Shown: positions 15,364 through 24,254, counted from the stretch's first letter. The stretch is 64,000 bases of DNA from JBBDYG01 sp040901765 (GCA_040901765.1 JBBDYG010000124.1:164743-228742), one strand, 5' to 3'. The notes: a model not told the origin generated them from the sequence alone. Numbers and translations: made by a program.

Positions 15364-18300
15364 ATGATTCACGCCCGCAATGTTCTGCTTGTCGCTCTCG
15401 CGCTCTGCGCTTCGCTGCTTTGCACAGGTCGAATGGTGGCGCAGCAAACCGCCGCATCCCCGACCGGTCTGCCGCAGCTTGCGGAGGTGATGGCTGAAGA
15501 CGCCGAACTGGCGGACGTCTTCTTCATCGACGCCCGCCGCGGTTGGGCCATCGGAGATCGCGGCGTGATCTGGCATACCGCCGACGGTGGCCGGCAGTGG
15601 CGGCGGCAAAACTCCGGCGTTACCTGTCCGCTTTCCAGCGTCTGGTTCATTAGCTCGACCCACGGCTGGGCAGTGGGCGGCGCGACGACGGCCTACACCC
15701 ACGCGACCGCGGGCGTCGTGCTTCACACGACCGATGGCGGCCAAGCGTGGACCGCGATACCTGCGCCCATGCTGCCGGCCCTCACGCGCGTCAAGTTCTT
15801 CGACCCTCAACACGGTGTCGCGGCCGGAGCGAGAACCGCGTTCTATCCGTCGGGCGTATTCGCCACGATCGACGGCGGCCGCAGTTGGCAAACCATGTCG
15901 AGCGGGTCGAGCGGGGCCTGGCTGGCCGCCGATTTCGTCGATCCCGATCAGGGCGCGGTCGCCGGCCCTGGCGGTCACTTCGCAGCGATTGCCCAGCGGG
16001 AGGTACGCTCGTCGCCGCTGGCGGCGCCCGACCGCCGCGCGCTCCACGCCGTGAAGTTGGTGGCGCCAACCGGTGGCTGGCTGGTCGGCGACGGCGGCAT
16101 CGTGCGGACGACGCGCGATCTGGGCGCGAGTTGGCAATCGCCAACCGGAGACCTGCCTTCAGAAATTGCGAGGGCGTTTGACTGGCGCTCCGTCGCCATC
16201 GTCGGTTCGCGCGTGTGGATTGCCGGCTCGCCAGGTTCGATTGTGCTTCACTCGCCCGACAACGGCGCGACGTGGCAATTGCAACCCACCGGCCAAACAA
16301 CTCCGCTTCGCGGCTTAGCGTTCGCCGATGCACAAAACGGTTGGGCCGTCGGCGCGCTCGGCACGATTCTCGCCACCCAAGACGGCGGTCGCACCTGGCA
16401 TCTGCAACGCGCCGGCGGTCGCCGTGCGGCGCTGTGGGCTGCGCTGACGCGTCCCGAACGAACTCCGCCCGAGTTGATCGCTAAGCATGCCGCGGCGGAG
16501 GGATACTTCACCGCCGCGACCTACTTGTTTGCGGACGATGAAGAGGCCACCGAGCTATCGGCATCGGAAGGCCCGCGGACGCGCGAAGCGATCGCTCGAT
16601 TTGGCGGCAGCTCGGCCGATATCGACTGGCAATTGCCGTTGCCGCCCGATGCTGCCTCGTTGTCGCCCGCCGCGCTGCAAGCGGAGCTTGATCGTCGCAC
16701 CGATGGCCAGGCGCTCGCACTGCTCGAGGCACGCATGGTGCGCGACCTGCGGATGTGGCGGCCCGACGTGGTGCTCATCGAACAACCTGCCACGCTCGGC
16801 GGCGATCCGGCCGTCGCTATTCTGCACTCCGCAATGGAAACGGCAATCGTGGCCGCCGGCGATGCAGCGCGATATCCGGAACTTGCGGCCGTCGGGTTGT
16901 CGCCTTGGCAGCCCAAGCGACTGTGCGGCGTGGAACCTCCCAGCCGGCCGGGAGGGCTGCGCATTCCAACGGGCGACTTCGCCGCGACGCTCGGCTGTTC
17001 GCTCGCGCAATATGTTGCTCCCAGTGTCGGACTTCTGACCCGCGACTACACACCACCGCCGGCGAACTACAATCTCAACGTGCTGCGCAGCCCGCCTCAA
17101 GGAAGTGGGCTGCGGCGAGATCTGTTCGACGGGCTGGTCGTCAACCGCGGCAGCGATGCCCGCCGCGCGCAATCGGCGCCGGCCGTCGGTGAGCTTGACG
17201 CGTTGCGCCGGCTCGCGCAGCAGCGTCGCCACATGCAAGAGTTGCTCAAACGCACCGCCGGCAACGAGGCCTGGGCCGGGCAGGTCGTGAATCTTACGGG
17301 CGGGCTTGATCCAGCCAGCGGCGGCGAGTTGCTGTTCCAACTTGCCGAGGGTTACCGCGAAGCAGGCCAGCTCGACATGGCCGCCGACACCTACTACCTG
17401 CTCGCAAGGCGTTACACCGATCACCCTGTCGTTCCGCGGGCGCTCACCTGGCTCGTACAGTATTACGCCAGCGGCGAGCTGGCCCACCACGCCGCCAACC
17501 GCACCGCCAAAAACGCTCGCGCCGACGCGAACCTCGCCAACGTCCCTCCCGGCGTTGGCCGCGACGCTGCCCCACTTCAGAAAAACAGTGCGGAGCGGAG
17601 CGCGCAAGCGCAACCAAACTCAACACCCCAACTCGAAGCAACCCCTACCGGCGTAACTCTCTCCGCCGATGACCGCTGGAAACGCGCCTCGCTGCTCGGG
17701 CAGTATTTGGAAGGCGCCCGCCCTGCGCTCTTCGCCGAACCAAGCCTGCGGTTCCCGCTGGCCGCTGCGCATCGCAATCTTGGCTATACAAAACAATCGG
17801 ATCAGTTCTACGTCATCATGGGCAAACAATCCGGCGGCACCGCGTGGCGCGACTGCGCCGACGCCGAACGCTGGCTTCGCGAGCCCGACCGCCTGCCGCC
17901 CACGAAGCCCCTCGCCACCTGCCGCACGACGAACGAACGCCCCCACCTCAACGGGGTGTTCGACGAACCTCTCTGGCAACGCGCCGAAATTGTCAAAATC
18001 GGCCCGCCCGTTGTGCGCGGGTCTCCCGACCCCGCACCCCCCACGACCGAAGGTCTCCCACCCGACCCCACCACCACCATCCGCCTGCTACGCGACGACG
18101 AGTTCCTCTACCTTGCCATCACCTGCGCCAAGCAACCCAGCGTACACTACGTCTCCAGCGACGCCCCACGGCCGCGCGACGCCGATCTCGCGCTGCGCGA
18201 TCGCGTCGCGCTGCGGATCGACGTCGACCGCGACTACACGACCGCCTACGAACTGGCCGTCGATCACAACGGCTGGACGAGCGACCGCTGCTGGGGCGAC

Positions 18301-18528
18301 CCCCACTGGAACCCCTCGTGGTTCGTCGCCGCGCAGCAAACGGAAACCCAGTGGACCATCGAAGCCGCGATCCCACTCAGCGAACTCGTCGAACTGCCTC
18401 TTCCCCAGCGCAGCGTCTGGGCGCTCGGCATCGAACGCACCACCCCGGGCGAAGGCACCCACTGCTGGACCGGCGAAACTTCGCCCCCCAACTCCCCCGC
18501 CCGCTTCGGCTTGCTCCTCTTCGAGTGA
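15364..18528 (+). CDS. Secreted Ycf48-like beta-propeller/CBM9-like protein
   Basis: The protein has 1054 residues from the ATG at 15364, which has an AAGGAAG ribosome site and begins a clear signal peptide (MIHARNVLLVALALCASLL). Residues about 40-350 are BNR/Ycf48-type propeller repeats with recurring W-A-(I/V)-G and T-x-D-G-G-x-x-W phrases (HTADGGRQW, HTTDGGQAW, ATIDGGRSW, ATQDGGRTW). The centre is unrecognised and includes a TPR-like segment near residues 640-700. The last 200 residues (LRDDEFLYLAITC, ELAVDHNGWT, WTIEAAIPLSEL) match the CBM9-like fold, which binds carbohydrate ends. A periplasmic or surface role is inferred. The longer frame from 15205 is not used because it would bury the signal peptide. 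Confidence 0.75.
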   Translation: MIHARNVLLVALALCASLLCTGRMVAQQTAASPTGLPQLAEVMAEDAELADVFFIDARRGWAIGDRGVIWHTADGGRQWRRQNSGVTCPLSSVWFISSTHGWAVGGATTAYTHATAGVVLHTTDGGQAWTAIPAPMLPALTRVKFFDPQHGVAAGARTAFYPSGVFATIDGGRSWQTMSSGSSGAWLAADFVDPDQGAVAGPGGHFAAIAQREVRSSPLAAPDRRALHAVKLVAPTGGWLVGDGGIVRTTRDLGASWQSPTGDLPSEIARAFDWRSVAIVGSRVWIAGSPGSIVLHSPDNGATWQLQPTGQTTPLRGLAFADAQNGWAVGALGTILATQDGGRTWHLQRAGGRRAALWAALTRPERTPPELIAKHAAAEGYFTAATYLFADDEEATELSASEGPRTREAIARFGGSSADIDWQLPLPPDAASLSPAALQAELDRRTDGQALALLEARMVRDLRMWRPDVVLIEQPATLGGDPAVAILHSAMETAIVAAGDAARYPELAAVGLSPWQPKRLCGVEPPSRPGGLRIPTGDFAATLGCSLAQYVAPSVGLLTRDYTPPPANYNLNVLRSPPQGSGLRRDLFDGLVVNRGSDARRAQSAPAVGELDALRRLAQQRRHMQELLKRTAGNEAWAGQVVNLTGGLDPASGGELLFQLAEGYREAGQLDMAADTYYLLARRYTDHPVVPRALTWLVQYYASGELAHHAANRTAKNARADANLANVPPGVGRDAAPLQKNSAERSAQAQPNSTPQLEATPTGVTLSADDRWKRASLLGQYLEGARPALFAEPSLRFPLAAAHRNLGYTKQSDQFYVIMGKQSGGTAWRDCADAERWLREPDRLPPTKPLATCRTTNERPHLNGVFDEPLWQRAEIVKIGPPVVRGSPDPAPPTTEGLPPDPTTTIRLLRDDEFLYLAITCAKQPSVHYVSSDAPRPRDADLALRDRVALRIDVDRDYTTAYELAVDHNGWTSDRCWGDPHWNPSWFVAAQQTETQWTIEAAIPLSELVELPLPQRSVWALGIERTTPGEGTHCWTGETSPPNSPARFGLLLFE

Positions 18529-18530
18529 AT

Positions 18531-18697
18531 GGCCACAAAAAGACACGAAAAGTCACAAAGAGAAGAATAAGGCAGAAGGGGGTCCGCAGATGACGCAGAT
18601 GAACACAGATAAGCAGGTTTAATGAAAAGCCCAATCCCTCATCACGGGCACACCCAACTCCCTGATCTGCGAACATCTGTGTCATCTGCGGACAAGT
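18531..18697. repeat. Helically phased triplet repeats after the Ycf48-like gene
   Basis: CACAAAAAGA/CACGAAAAGT/CACAAAG (18533-18560) is a three-copy word at exact 10-bp spacing. CCGCAGATGA/CGCAGATGAA/CACAGAT (18583-18610) is followed by its inverse ATCTGCGAAC/ATCTGTGTC/ATCTGCGG (18664-18691). These fill the spacer 18529-18734 and are not coding. Confidence 0.75.
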
Positions 18698-18734
18698 CTT
18701 TTTTGTGCCGGTCCGAATTTTCCGCGACTATCTA

Positions 18735-18764
18735 TTGACACCCGCTATTCTATTTCTTTAGAAT
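18735..18764 (+). promoter_or_regulatory. Strong promoter with inverted repeat, likely BlaI-type operator
   Basis: TTGACA (18735-18740), an 18-bp spacer and TAGAAT (18759-18764) make a near-consensus sigma-70 promoter 64 bp before the blaI-like gene. ATTCTA (18747-18752) and TAGAAT (18759-18764) form a perfect inverted repeat with 6 bp between, overlapping the -10 box. BlaI/MecI repressors bind dyads inside their own promoters, so autoregulation is likely. Confidence 0.55.
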
Positions 18765-18827
18765 TAGCCGCGACGCGATTATTTCTGGTTCTTCCTCCGT
18801 GTCCCCCGCGCCTCCGTGGTGAAATAA

Positions 18828-19238
18828 ATGGCCCGCAGCCCGACCCCCCACCCCACCGACGGCGAACTGGAAATCCTCCGCGTCCTCTGGTCGCAAGGGG
18901 CAAGCTCCCTAAGCACCGTCTGCGAAGCGCTCCGCCGCGAGCGCGACGTGGCCACCACCACCGTCGCCACGATGCTCCGCGTGATGCACGATAAAGGCCT
19001 TGTGAAGCGCGCAGGCGCAGCCCGCGGCGCCACGTGGTCCGCCGGCGTGACGCACAAATCGGCCGCCAAGCGAATGGTGGGCAAACTGGTCGATCACCTG
19101 TTCGACGGCGCCGCCGACCGGCTGGTCGCTCACATGATCGAAGGCAGCCAGCTTACAAGCAAACAACTCAGCGAGTTACGCGCGTTACTCAATCAAAATA
19201 GCCACAAAAAGGCATACGAAAGCACAAAACAAAAGTAG
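18828..19238 (+). CDS. BlaI/MecI/CopY-family transcriptional repressor
   Basis: This 136-residue winged-helix repressor starts with the family phrase PTDGELEILRVLWSQGASSL, continues with VATTTVATMLRVMHDKGLVKR (recognition helix and wing) and ends with a dimerisation helix. Family members repress their own operon and are cleaved or released when the partner BlaR1-type sensor protease is activated. The sensor gene starts 165 bp downstream on the same strand, which fits a BlaI/BlaR1 pair. The last dozen residues (NSHKKAYESTKQK) are encoded by a phased repeat (19200-19230), so the natural C terminus has been extended or replaced by repeat DNA. Confidence 0.88.
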   Translation: MARSPTPHPTDGELEILRVLWSQGASSLSTVCEALRRERDVATTTVATMLRVMHDKGLVKRAGAARGATWSAGVTHKSAAKRMVGKLVDHLFDGAADRLVAHMIEGSQLTSKQLSELRALLNQNSHKKAYESTKQK

Positions 19239-19396
19239 CAACCGCTAATAAACGCTAATCTGCGCTAATGACAAACAAACCCAAATCGTATCAGCGTCCA
19301 TCAGCGGTTCGGTTTTTTGATCCGTGCAAATCCGTGTTTCATCCGTGGCTAAAGTAATTCATTCCTTTTCGTGACTCTTTGTGTCTTTTCGTGGCC
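19200..19396. repeat. Cluster of phased repeats between blaI- and blaR1-like genes
   Basis: Four families lie end to end: CACAAAAAGG-type (19203-19230, overlapping the end of the repressor gene), CGCTAATAAA/CGCTAATCTG/CGCTAATG with inverse TCAGCGTCCATCAGCGG (19243-19309), ATCCGTGCAA/ATCCGTGTTTC/ATCCGTGG (19321-19348) and GTGACTCTTT/GTGTCTTTTC/GTGGCC (19371-19396). Each is a three-copy word spaced 10-11 bp. The whole spacer is repeat. Confidence 0.75.
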
Positions 19397-19402
19397 ATTC
19401 CC

Positions 19403-22400
19403 ATGAACAGCATTTTCTCCGCACAAACGTGGCACTTGCTCGGCTGGACGATGCTCCACTTCCTGTGGCTCGGCGCAGCTCTGTTGCTTCTCGGCGCCGT
19501 CCTCCGGCGCATGCTGCGCCGCGCGGGGCCGAACTTTCGCTACGCGCACTCGCTTGCCACGCTGCTTGCGCTCGCGGCGCTCCCGATTGCCACGGCGACG
19601 TGGCTTGATCCCTCTCCGCCGTCCTCGGGGGAGGGGGCAATCCGCTCGGGTGCCACTGGCTATGCCAGTGCTCGATCCGTATCGGAAATTCACACTGGCA
19701 TAGCCAGTGGCACCCAGGCACCGCCCCAGATCATCGAACTCAACCCCAACTACAACGCCGCGGCGCAGCCGCTCCGTTCCCCTCCCCCTGGCGGGGAGGG
19801 GCTAGGGGAGGGGGGAATTCCCTCGGGTGCCACTGGCTCCGCCAGTGCTCCGTCGATGCTGCAAAATAGCACTGGCAAAGCCAGTGGCACCCTTCCACCG
19901 GCACTCGAGTTCATCCACACCTGCGTCCCCTATCTCCCCTATCTCTGGCTCCTCGGCACCCCACTCACGTTCGCGCTGCTCGCCACGGGCCTGATCGGCG
20001 CGGAGCGGATGCGTCGCCACGGCACGCCGCTCACCGCCGGCCCGCTGCATGAAACCTGCGAGCGACTGCGCCTATCGCTGCGCATCACCCGCCGCGTGAC
20101 GCTCGCCGTCTGCGACCGCGTTGCGCAGCCGGTGCTAGTGGGGATCGTCCGCCCGCTGATTTTGTTGCCGCCGGTCGCGCTTACCGGTTGGTCGCCCGCC
20201 GAGATTGAAATGGTCCTCTTGCACGAGCTAGCTCACGTTCGCCGCTGGGACAATTTGGTGAATCTCGCGCAGCGAGTGATCGAATCGCTGTTGTTCTTCC
20301 ACCCGGCCGTGTGGATGGTGAGCACGTGGGTCCGCCGCGACCGCGAAGAATGCTGCGATGCGGTGGTCGTCACCCGCACCGCGCAACCGAAGCAGTACGC
20401 CGAACTGTTGCTTGCCCTCGCCTCGAATCAACCGTTATTCGGCGCGGCGCTCGCCTGCCACCCGCTCGCCGCCCGACTCCGCCGCATCCTGAAACTGGAG
20501 GACGAACCGATGCTCGTTTCGAGAAACACAATTGGACTGCTTACGCTGGCCGTTGTCGCCATCGCGCTGGTTGCAATCTCCGGTCCCATGCGCGTTGTGG
20601 GCGAAGCCCAACCCGCCGAGGACGAACTCACGCCGCCAACCGAGGCGCTGCCAACCGACGTGGAGCCGACACCGCTCGACTCCGCCGAGCAACCATCTAA
20701 TCCCCCTCCCCCGTCCGCGGTGGAGGGGCTAGGGGAGGGGGAAAAAGACGAGACGAGGTACACCGAAGAACCGTTGGCGGTCAACCCCTCGGCAGAGCGG
20801 GGCGCTGACCATCCATCTAATCCTCTGGCCGGCATCGCCTATCCTTCGCCGCGCGAAGGCGAAATCGCCAAACGCGCGTTTGACATGCTCGGCATCAAAG
20901 TCGCCCCCGCGACCGATGCCGAACTCGAAGCGACACGTAAACGCGGAAAACGCGGCGGTTTGAAGCTGGTTGACTTCGATCATTTCCCACAATTCAAAGG
21001 CCCGGTGATACTTACCGAAATCCAGTCAACCCCGCTGTCGAGGGGCATCGTTGAGTTTGGCGATTTGGAGAAAGTTCTCGACGCCGTCAAGGATTTTCCC
21101 AAGTCGATCAGTCTCAAGGGCACCATCGGCAACGCGACGTTCGAATACGCGATGGCGCTGCCAAGCTCAAGAGCAGCAACCACCGCGCAGCTGCCCTTCC
21201 TCTCGCTCGAAGACCAAAAGATCGCCGACCGGGCGTACAAGCTGCTTGGGATCGAGTTGGAGCCGCTGTCGAAGGAGGAGCTAGAGCGCGTGAAGAAGCT
21301 CGGTTTCAAGGGCGGGCTACGCGTGACGGACGCCAACCAAGGAATCAGTACAAGCGATCTATTGGTTGGACTTCACGTCTGGCCAATCACCGGTTTGGAA
21401 TCGTTGAACTCCGTGTTGACTCGGGAGGATCTCACCGAGTTTTCACCTTTGAAATTCTATGTCGTGCGTCAGGAGTCTGTATTTGTTCCTATCGACGCAA
21501 CTGATTTGCAACAGGGTGGAGTTCAAAGGGAAATAGATAAGGTGGTGACAGGCCGTATTCAAGGCTATCTATCTAGCCGTGCCGTGAATCTCGACGAAAC
21601 GATGCGCATGTTAGAAGCCGCGGCGGCGGCGACAATCTCCGCCGCCACGCCGACAGTCGTCAATCCGCCTTCGCCTACCGCGACGAGCGACGAGTTAGAA
21701 GTTCTTCGCGATCACGTAAAGTTTGTCGAGGAGCAATACAAGCGGATCGATGCCCTGTTCAATGAGGGAGCTAAAGGCGGATCGGCCGAGAAGCGAGATT
21801 TAACTGCCTACGAGTTGTCGCGAGCGAAAGGCGAATTGGCATTGGCACTCGGCAATCGCAAGGAGGCGCTCGCAAATTTCAACGAAGCCAGCAAACATGC
21901 TGAAGAGGCCGTGAAGTCCGCCACGGCCGCCTACGAAAACGACGTAGTTACTTACGATTTCTTGCTCCAATCCGTGAAAAGCCTCGCGGAGATCAAGCGC
22001 AAGATCATTCACCTGCAAGAGGCTAAACCTAGTGATCCCGCTAGTTCTGATACGTTGGTGCCGACAACGGCGCCGCCAACAACCTTCAATTCGCCCACGC
22101 GAATCGCTCCGCCCAGCGTCGCGGCTCCACCGGCAACATCCACCGAACCGCAACCGGTGCCGGTCTTTCCGACGCCTGCCGCCGAGCCTCCGCCCACGCG
22201 CAGCAGCGCGGCGCTGCCCTGGAACCCACCCACCACAGCGCCGCAACCCGTGCCCGCGCAAGCCCCGCTCGTAGTTCAGCGCCGACGGGGTGGCTCGCTG
22301 GTGATGCCGCAACCGGTGCCGTCGTCCGACCGCCCGTCCTCACCGCCGCCAATCAGCAATCAGCCATCAGCGCTCCCACCTCTCCCCACTTCCGTCTACC

Positions 22401-23362
22401 GCTACGATGGCAAGACGTTTGAGCAGTGGCGGGATGAATGGAAGCATGAGTTGAGCACTGAGAAGCGGATTGAGGCGGTGAAGGCGCTGGCGGCGTTTGC
22501 CCGCGCGGGCAAGGGGAAGGAAGCCGCGGAGGCGATTTTGGATGTGGCGGCGGAATATGACTTCCAAACGATGGATAACGAACTTCGCAACGCAATCACC
22601 AATGCCTTTGCCGCCCAACAGATGCAGTTTAGCGAGTGGCAGCCCTTGCTGCGTGAGAGGTACGACGCCGACCCGGCTCGATGGGAGTCGACCGCAACGA
22701 ACATTCTCCGATTAGCGCGGCCAGCAAGCGACGAGCATCGCAAACTCAGACAACGGTTCTTGCTCGATATCGCGAAGCAAGGTACACAGGCCCAGCATTT
22801 AGCATTTCAGGCGCTCATGAGTTCGGAACTTGGAATGAAGGACGAAGAAATCAAGGCACTGGCTCTTGATCGACTAAAAAGCGACGACTCCGCAGTCTAT
22901 AGCTGGGCGATCATGGGGTTCGCCGACGCCGGATACTATCCGCCGGAATTCGTGGATATCCTGCTCCACGGCGACGAACAAAAGCAGTACCACGCGCGCA
23001 GTTCCATTCGCCGCGGCGATGAAAAGACTCGGCCGCTTGTGGAGAAGTTGCTTGAAACTCTGCAGGACGAAGCGCAAGCCGGCGACCACCTGGCGGCGAT
23101 CCGCGCACTCGGAGCGTTAGGGCGCGTCGCGGCGGAGACCGACGCCGTTGACCTGTTGGGAAAACAATTTCCAACCATGAGCACGCCGGAGCTGCAAATT
23201 GCCGCCGCTGTCGCGATCGAACGAATTACCAACGAGTCGATACCAGCGCGCATGGGCTTGGAATCAACGCTGAAAGACGAAGCGGGTCAGCTACTCGATG
23301 TTCAAGAGCTGGACTCACTGATAAATAAGGAAATAGAAACCGCGTACCGCAAAAACCGCTAG
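19403..23362 (+). CDS. M56 (BlaR1-like) membrane metallopeptidase with large C-terminal extension
   Basis: The protein has 1319 residues from ATG 19403. The N-terminal membrane domain is M56: HFLWLGAALLLLGAVL, then HELAH at residues 274-278 and REECCDA near 314-320. BlaR1-type proteases sense an external signal and inactivate the BlaI repressor, encoded just upstream. Between the first and second membrane pairs (residues about 70-163) lies a loop made of in-frame hairpin and G-rich repeats. After the membrane part come two tandem modules sharing A-x-R-A-x-x-x-L-G-I and K-x-G-x-x-G-G-L (about 490-560 and 610-690), a helical segment, a proline-rich linker and a C-terminal HEAT-like helical array. 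Classical BlaR1 ends in a penicillin-binding domain; none is seen, so the ligand is unlikely to be a beta-lactam. Confidence 0.82.
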   Translation: MNSIFSAQTWHLLGWTMLHFLWLGAALLLLGAVLRRMLRRAGPNFRYAHSLATLLALAALPIATATWLDPSPPSSGEGAIRSGATGYASARSVSEIHTGIASGTQAPPQIIELNPNYNAAAQPLRSPPPGGEGLGEGGIPSGATGSASAPSMLQNSTGKASGTLPPALEFIHTCVPYLPYLWLLGTPLTFALLATGLIGAERMRRHGTPLTAGPLHETCERLRLSLRITRRVTLAVCDRVAQPVLVGIVRPLILLPPVALTGWSPAEIEMVLLHELAHVRRWDNLVNLAQRVIESLLFFHPAVWMVSTWVRRDREECCDAVVVTRTAQPKQYAELLLALASNQPLFGAALACHPLAARLRRILKLEDEPMLVSRNTIGLLTLAVVAIALVAISGPMRVVGEAQPAEDELTPPTEALPTDVEPTPLDSAEQPSNPPPPSAVEGLGEGEKDETRYTEEPLAVNPSAERGADHPSNPLAGIAYPSPREGEIAKRAFDMLGIKVAPATDAELEATRKRGKRGGLKLVDFDHFPQFKGPVILTEIQSTPLSRGIVEFGDLEKVLDAVKDFPKSISLKGTIGNATFEYAMALPSSRAATTAQLPFLSLEDQKIADRAYKLLGIELEPLSKEELERVKKLGFKGGLRVTDANQGISTSDLLVGLHVWPITGLESLNSVLTREDLTEFSPLKFYVVRQESVFVPIDATDLQQGGVQREIDKVVTGRIQGYLSSRAVNLDETMRMLEAAAAATISAATPTVVNPPSPTATSDELEVLRDHVKFVEEQYKRIDALFNEGAKGGSAEKRDLTAYELSRAKGELALALGNRKEALANFNEASKHAEEAVKSATAAYENDVVTYDFLLQSVKSLAEIKRKIIHLQEAKPSDPASSDTLVPTTAPPTTFNSPTRIAPPSVAAPPATSTEPQPVPVFPTPAAEPPPTRSSAALPWNPPTTAPQPVPAQAPLVVQRRRGGSLVMPQPVPSSDRPSSPPPISNQPSALPPLPTSVYRYDGKTFEQWRDEWKHELSTEKRIEAVKALAAFARAGKGKEAAEAILDVAAEYDFQTMDNELRNAITNAFAAQQMQFSEWQPLLRERYDADPARWESTATNILRLARPASDEHRKLRQRFLLDIAKQGTQAQHLAFQALMSSELGMKDEEIKALALDRLKSDDSAVYSWAIMGFADAGYYPPEFVDILLHGDEQKQYHARSSIRRGDEKTRPLVEKLLETLQDEAQAGDHLAAIRALGALGRVAAETDAVDLLGKQFPTMSTPELQIAAAVAIERITNESIPARMGLESTLKDEAGQLLDVQELDSLINKEIETAYRKNR
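19610..19892. repeat. Two in-frame composite repeats (G-rich tract plus hairpin) inside the M56 gene
   Basis: Each unit has a C-rich/G-rich tract (19611-19637 and 19779-19816) followed by CTCGGGTGCCACTGG and a hairpin: left arms 19647-19670 and 19823-19847, right arms 19693-19715 and 19869-19892 (CACTGGC and CCAGTGGCACCC). The coded peptides SGATGYASA/HTGIASGT and SGATGSASA/STGKASGT are clearly duplicates. Another G-rich tract is translated at 20700-20741. Confidence 0.8.
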
Positions 23363-23385
23363 GCCCCGCCCGAAGTTCAATCGCA

Positions 23386-23420
23386 CTTAGCCCCCGGCCA
23401 CTGGCCGGGGGCTAAGTGTG
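23386..23420. repeat. Perfect GC-rich palindrome after the M56 gene
   Basis: CACTTAGCCCCCGGCC pairs perfectly with GGCCGGGGGCTAAGTG across a three-base loop. It lies about 25 bp after the stop codon, where it could end transcription or block exonucleases, although no T-run follows. It is probably a REP-type hairpin. Confidence 0.55.
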
Positions 23421-23468
23421 GTTGTCGGCGAAGCACATCGCGCGGTTTAGAGCGGCCGATGGATGTGG

Positions 23469-23496
23469 TTCACAATACAAATCACCATGCTATAAT
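23469..23496 (+). promoter_or_regulatory. Candidate promoter of the antitoxin/PIN operon
   Basis: TTCACA (23469-23474), 16 bp, and a consensus TATAAT (23491-23496), 44 bp upstream of the antitoxin start. The region also holds AT-rich palindromic fragments that could serve autoregulation. Confidence 0.4.
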
Positions 23497-23540
23497 GCCT
23501 TGGCCGAACCACCGTCTATTCCCTGTGGCGTTTTCGTCCG

Positions 23541-23765
23541 ATGACAACCGAAGTCCTCACCGCGACTTATCTCGACGGCGCGTTTGTGCCGGATCAGTTC
23601 ACGGCCGTGCCCTTAGGAACGCGGGTGCGGCTCGTTGTTCAAGCGATGCCCGATGAGGCGGAGGTGGAGCGCGCGATCCACGAATTCGACGCCCTATGCG
23701 ACGAAGTGGACATCGATGCCCCCGGCACGCATCTGACGCGCGATCAATTGCATGAACGCGATTGA
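23541..23765 (+). CDS. Antitoxin, DUF104-like, of a PIN-domain toxin-antitoxin pair
   Basis: The 74-residue protein starts with TATYLDGAFVPDQFTAVPLGTRVRLVV, the beta-strand pattern of DUF104/AF2212-type antitoxins (E-A-x-Y-x-x-G-x-x-x-P and L-x-E-G-x-x-V-x-x-x). An acidic C-terminal tail would wrap the toxin. Its end overlaps the start of the PIN gene by 14 bp, the tight coupling typical of type II toxin-antitoxin modules. Such antitoxins neutralise the RNase and often repress the shared promoter. Confidence 0.7.
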   Translation: MTTEVLTATYLDGAFVPDQFTAVPLGTRVRLVVQAMPDEAEVERAIHEFDALCDEVDIDAPGTHLTRDQLHERD

Positions 23766-24165
23766 CACTAACGTCTTCGTATACCGGTTAGACCGCTTCG
23801 ACCCCAAAAGGCGAGCGATTGCCCGAGCACTGACCCGTCAACTCGCCAGCGCGCGCGACACCGTCCTGCTTTGGCAAGTCGCCGGCGAGTTTCAGCGCCA
23901 ACTTTCGGCGTGGCGAGATCAGAAACGGCTGTCCTGCGATCAGGTAGTGCGGTTCACCCGCACTACTCGCCGCATGTTCCCGTTGGTGTTACCAACCGAG
24001 CCGGTGCTGGACCGTGCGCTCGACTACGCGGTGACGTACACCTTATCTCACTGGGACAGCATGATTGTCGCGGCGTGCGCGGAGGTTGGAATATCGACGC
24101 TCTATACGGAAGACATGGGAGCGCCGCGCCAGATCGACACGGTTGAATTGATCAATCCCTTTTAA
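23752..24165 (+). CDS. PIN-domain ribonuclease toxin (VapC-like)
   Basis: The 137-residue protein has the PIN acidic quartet: IDTNVFVY near the start (aspartate 5), WQVAGEFQRQL with the central glutamate, and LSHWDSMIVAACAEVGISTLYTED carrying the later aspartates (ED at the end of the motif). VapC-type toxins are Mg-dependent RNases that cut tRNA or rRNA when the antitoxin is lost. It is translated in overlap with the upstream antitoxin. Shortly after its stop lies the hairpin CCGCGGTAGCACCACCGCGG (24167-24186). Confidence 0.85.
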   Translation: MNAIDTNVFVYRLDRFDPKRRAIARALTRQLASARDTVLLWQVAGEFQRQLSAWRDQKRLSCDQVVRFTRTTRRMFPLVLPTEPVLDRALDYAVTYTLSHWDSMIVAACAEVGISTLYTEDMGAPRQIDTVELINPF

Positions 24166-24254
24166 CCGCGGTAGCACCACCGCGGCCCGGTCCCGTCGCC
24201 AATCTGACTCCCTGACGCTTCTCCTCCCAGCCTTCGTAGATTGCGAGTTTTTAC

